The notes beneath the pieces were generated by a model, which was given only the letters and a program-made list of their open reading frames with translations, had not been told where the DNA came from and did no database searches. Both the position numbers and the translations under genes were made by a program. From Bryobacterales bacterium (GTDB lineage Bacteria > Acidobacteriota > Terriglobia > Bryobacterales > Bryobacteraceae): a stretch of 64,000 bases of DNA. The DNA is taken from assembly GCA_020846745.1 (NCBI GenBank), contig JADLDI010000152.1, positions 17,646-81,645 on the forward strand, in the 5' to 3' direction. Positions 61,463 through 64,000 of the stretch are shown here, piece by piece; position 1 is the first letter of the stretch; the number at the start of each line of letters is the position of its first letter.

Positions 61463-63469
61463 TTAAATCGTTCGCCAGCGGATGGTCACCACCGTGTGGC
61501 GGCCTTTATTGCTCCGCAACGAAAACCCTTTCCACCCATTGCTCGGTCCCGGCGCCTCTGCAATCCCAACGTCCTTCGGATCCACCTCGATCAGCACCGG
61601 TACGCCGGGCAAACCCCCGTTCAGCGTCCCGTTGTTGGCCTGTCCCCCATTGATTGCAATCGCTTGGCCCTTATCCAGCCGGCCGGACCATATAATCACA
61701 CCCGATGCCGGACCCGAATAGGCCGGCTTCGCCGCCGGCGCCGCCGGTGCGATCGGACGTTCGGGTTTCAATATTTCAGTGCGCTGCGGTTCCGGCCGAG
61801 TAACCGGTGTCAGCGTGCTCGGCGTCTGTACCGGAGCCGGTGCCGGCTCTATCGCGCGAACCGGCGCTGCCTGCGGAGCCGGCGTAGAGGCAGGTATCTG
61901 AACCGCTGGTGTCGCCGCCGGTGTCGGTGTCGGTACCGGTGTTGGTACGATGACGGCCGCGTTCGACGGACCCGGTTTCACCGGCGCCGCAATCGGCGTC
62001 GTCGCCGGACGGCTCGAAGCAGGCGTACTCAACGGAGGCGTGCCCACCAGTGTCTTCGGAGCAGGCGCTGGTGCGGCACTCGGCGTAGGCGCAGGCACCG
62101 CTTCCGGTACTGGCGCACTCGGCTCATTCGACGGTGCCGACGTTGCCGGAGTCGCTCCCGGTTCGCTCGATGGCGTTCCGGCCGCGGGAATCTGCGCCGA
62201 TGCCATCTGCAGGGCTTTCTTCGCCTGCCACCACCGATATCCGTACCAGCCGCCCCCTGCCACCGCAGCCAATGCCAAAATCAATCCCAAAACGAGCGGC
62301 ATCGGCGACCGCTTAACAGGTTCGACAACCGCCGGAGAAACTGGACGAAGCGCTGGACGAGGAGCAGGCGGCGCAGCGGCAGATGCCGCTACTGCCCCCG
62401 CCAGCGAGTTTCCGCATTTCTGACAGAACTTGATACCGGGAGCCGCCGCGCTGCCGCACTTTGAACAACGCGGTGATGGAACCGGCCCGGCAACCGCCGC
62501 CGGTGCAACGGCGGGAGCAGGGGCCGCCGCAGTTGGAGCCGCCGGGACCTCAGGCTTCGTCGCGGGTGGCGGAGGAGGAGATGGCGGAGGAGGAGATGGT
62601 GGAGGAGGAGATGGTGGAGGAGGAGCCGCAATCGGTTCGGCCGGTTTTGCGGGAGCCGCTGCCACGGACGGGGCCGGCGCCGCAGCCGGAGCTCCCGCGC
62701 CGGTCGGAGCCCCGCATTTCAAGCAGAACTTCAATCCCGCGGCCAGTCCGGTGCCGCACTTGGCGCACCGCAGATCCGGCAGCGGCGGCGCTGCCTCCGT
62801 TTTCGGCATCTCAGCGGGTTTTGCAACTGCTGGCGGAGGAGCGGCGCCGGCCGCAACCACAGGCGCGGCGGCTGCCACTGGCGTCCCACATTTCACGCAA
62901 AACTTCAGTCCGGAGCCTAATCCCGCCCCACACTTCGCACAGGTCGGCCCCCCGGCAGCAGGAACCGGAGGCGAAGGAGGAGCCGGCTGCGTGTCCGGCA
63001 GCCGCACAGTGGGGGCGCTAGCATTTACTACCGGAGCCGCCACCGGCGTCCCGCACTTCATGCAGAACCTCAACCCGGCGCTCAGCCCAGCCCCGCATTT
63101 GGAACAGACAATGCCCCCAGAAGCTGCGGCTGCAACGGGAGGTGGCGGTGGCGCATCCGGCAGCCGTACCGTCGGCGCACTAGGGTTCACCGCCGGAGGT
63201 GCGGCATTCGCCGGAGTAGCATCGGGCAGCTTCACCGTGGGTGCCGCCGGATCTACCGCCGGTGGCGGAGCAGCCGTCCGCCCACTGACCGGCGTTCCGC
63301 ATTTCATGCAGAACTTCAGCCCCGCCGCCAGCACCGTCCCGCACTTCTGACATGGCGTAGCGCCCACACCCGCTTGCACCGCCGGCATCGTCTCCCCGCA
63401 GTACACGCAAAATTTGACCCCCGCCTTCACATCCCGCTGGCAGGAGGGGCACGCTGGCATTTGACTCAA
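61463..63469 (-). CDS. Protein with six zinc ribbons, a Pro/Ala linker, one membrane helix and a C-terminal beta domain
   Basis: 668 residues. Six near-identical double-CxxC zinc ribbons (first/last Cys): 7-24, 40-57, 122-139, 177-194, 235-252 and 335-352, each of the form CxKCGxxLxxGLKFCxKCG. Three linkers carry the motif PTVRLPD or PTVKLPD (78-83, 99-105, 153-159). A PPPPS repeat lies near 283-302. A membrane helix (about 390-413) is followed by a long Ala/Pro/Thr-rich spacer and a beta domain of about 80 residues (VIIWSGRLDKGQAIAING at its start). The likely topology is ribbons inside and the C-terminal domain outside. I do not recognise a characterised homologue. Confidence 0.75.
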   Translation of the reverse strand: MSQMPACPSCQRDVKAGVKFCVYCGETMPAVQAGVGATPCQKCGTVLAAGLKFCMKCGTPVSGRTAAPPPAVDPAAPTVKLPDATPANAAPPAVNPSAPTVRLPDAPPPPPVAAAASGGIVCSKCGAGLSAGLRFCMKCGTPVAAPVVNASAPTVRLPDTQPAPPSPPVPAAGGPTCAKCGAGLGSGLKFCVKCGTPVAAAAPVVAAGAAPPPAVAKPAEMPKTEAAPPLPDLRCAKCGTGLAAGLKFCLKCGAPTGAGAPAAAPAPSVAAAPAKPAEPIAAPPPPSPPPPSPPPPSPPPPPATKPEVPAAPTAAAPAPAVAPAAVAGPVPSPRCSKCGSAAAPGIKFCQKCGNSLAGAVAASAAAPPAPRPALRPVSPAVVEPVKRSPMPLVLGLILALAAVAGGGWYGYRWWQAKKALQMASAQIPAAGTPSSEPGATPATSAPSNEPSAPVPEAVPAPTPSAAPAPAPKTLVGTPPLSTPASSRPATTPIAAPVKPGPSNAAVIVPTPVPTPTPAATPAVQIPASTPAPQAAPVRAIEPAPAPVQTPSTLTPVTRPEPQRTEILKPERPIAPAAPAAKPAYSGPASGVIIWSGRLDKGQAIAINGGQANNGTLNGGLPGVPVLIEVDPKDVGIAEAPGPSNGWKGFSLRSNKGRHTVVTIRWRTI
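62571..62625. repeat. 15-bp minisatellite inside the six-ribbon gene
   Basis: Units of GGAGGAGGAGATGGY repeat 3.7 times (62571, 62586, 62601, 62616), coding PPPPS blocks on the minus strand. Copy number probably varies between strains. Confidence 0.8.
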
Positions 63470-63539
63470 CCTCCGTTTTCCCGCTCGCCGCCGACCTTCA
63501 CGGCGAACCTAGTACAACAGAATAACTCTCTTCAACCCT

Positions 63540-63789
63540 CCAGATCACTCCCCAAGATCGGGGACACCCCCTCATCCCACCCTCATCCCACCCACGCATC
63601 CAGATCACCCCCTTAGATCGGGGACACTCCGTCATCCCACCCATGCCTCCAGATCACCCCTTTAGATCGGGGACACTCCGTCATCCCACCCACGCCTCCA
63701 GATCACCCCCCTTAGATCGGGGACACTCCGTCATCCCACCCACGCCTCCAGATCACCCCCTTAGATCGGGGACACTCCCTTATCCCTCC
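63540..63789. repeat. Tandem array of five REP-like units upstream of the RAYT gene
   Basis: Units begin at 63540, 63600, 63649, 63698 and 63748 with CCAGATCAC; period 49-50 bp after the first (60 bp). Read on the minus strand each unit carries TGTCCCC-GATCTAA-GGGGG, an imperfect palindrome. In four of five units it is preceded by the tetranucleotide GGAG, the layout described for REP sequences mobilised by RAYT transposases. The first unit changes both arms together (TCCCC/GGGGA), so pairing is kept. The array fills most of the 377-bp gap 63470-63846; nothing else is seen there. Confidence 0.7.
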
Positions 63790-63846
63790 ACATCCCTCCC
63801 ACATCCACCCGAGATTTTCCGCTCCCTCTCCCCACTATCCTTCCAG

Positions 63847-64000
63847 ATGGCACGCCTGCCCCGACATGTCCGTACCGGCGAACCCGTCCACGCCACCGCC
63901 CGCGGCGTCAACCGCACCCCCATCTTCCGCCACGGCTTCGACAAGCGTAAGTACCTCAAACGATTCGCCTTAGTCGCCGAACAGGAAGGCGTCGAGGTCC
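63847..64000 (+). mobile_element. REP-associated tyrosine transposase (RAYT, Y1/IS200-like), 5' part only
   Basis: The window ends after 51 codons. The visible start, MARLPRHV then PVHATARGVNRTPIFR and FDKRKYLKRFALVAEQEGVEV, is the characteristic N-terminus of RAYT proteins (TnpA_REP, HUH/Y1 single-strand transposase): a short lead, a V-H-x-T-A-R-G-x-N-R strand and the first helix. The HxH and catalytic Tyr lie beyond the edge. RAYTs are single-copy domesticated relatives of IS200/IS605 transposases that cut and spread REP palindromes in host genomes. The REP-like array directly upstream supports the call. Confidence 0.8.

Noticed and set aside
62430..63350. Plus-strand Gly/Ala-rich open frame
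   Set aside because: Mirror of the repetitive Pro/Ala linkers of the six-ribbon protein; the cysteine pattern is only meaningful on the minus strand.
63540..63789. Tandem repeats considered as a CRISPR array
   Set aside because: Whole 49-50-bp units are repeated with no unique spacers, and no cas gene is near; the RAYT gene explains them better.

Overview
The window looks like a chromosomal stretch of a soil-type Acidobacteriota genome, most likely Bryobacterales/Solibacter-like. This is an inference from gene content: a planctomycete-type cytochrome c (PSCyt1/DUF1587) protein, an Oar-like TonB receptor with an N-terminal carboxypeptidase-regulatory domain, many secreted carbohydrate-active proteins, Asp-box proteins and a YncE-propeller/phosphoesterase fusion. 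Base composition is GC-rich. I saw no tRNA, rRNA, CRISPR array or prophage. Coding density is very high, and only two gene-free stretches exceed 300 bp (39033-39335 and 63470-63846).

Bases 1-17.3 kb are a loosely arranged polysaccharide/metabolite region: partial cytochrome c protein, esterase, SUMF1-domain protein, cytosolic Asp-box protein with its Na+/solute symporter, beta-helix protein, propeller-phosphoesterase, GH28, second Asp-box protein, S9 peptidase, exo-rhamnogalacturonan-lyase-like protein and an HpcH/HpaI aldolase. From 17.4 to 23.5 kb there is a DUF481 outer-membrane protein, then a tight glutamate dehydrogenase-mutS-anmK unit. From 23.7 to 30.1 kb an Oar-like TonB receptor and a large lipoprotein paralogous to the 14-kb lyase-like protein form an operon. 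Taken together these genes suggest, but do not prove, uptake and breakdown of pectin side-chain or rhamnose-containing glycans.

From 30.3 to 39 kb come a TPR/peptidase-MA protein, a class A penicillin-binding protein, and a stress-signalling block: a 51-residue membrane protein, a histidine kinase, a sigma-54 enhancer-binding response regulator, a single-domain response regulator and Dps. Four sites resembling -24/-12 sigma-54 promoters lie just upstream of four of these genes, so the block reads as a small self-contained sigma-54 regulon.

From 39.3 to 53.6 kb is an exopolysaccharide locus. A divergent promoter region at about 51.1-51.26 kb drives a six-gene minus-strand operon (Wzz-type chain-length protein with a degenerate tyrosine-kinase domain, Wza-type export protein, polymerase-like membrane protein, two GT4 glycosyltransferases, WbaP-type initiating transferase), mostly linked by ATGA start/stop overlaps, and a plus-strand flippase-GT2 pair. 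A further GT2, a GT39-like membrane transferase and a secreted DUF4412-like protein lie beside it. A heparinase II/III-like protein follows at 54 kb.

From 56.4 to 63.5 kb is a minus-strand run: PEGA-like protein, oligopeptidase B, VOC protein, nucleoside deaminase (start codon inside a perfect hairpin), and three membrane/envelope genes, two of them with zinc ribbons. The window ends with a tandem REP-like array of five units directly upstream of the 5' part of a REP-associated tyrosine transposase (RAYT).
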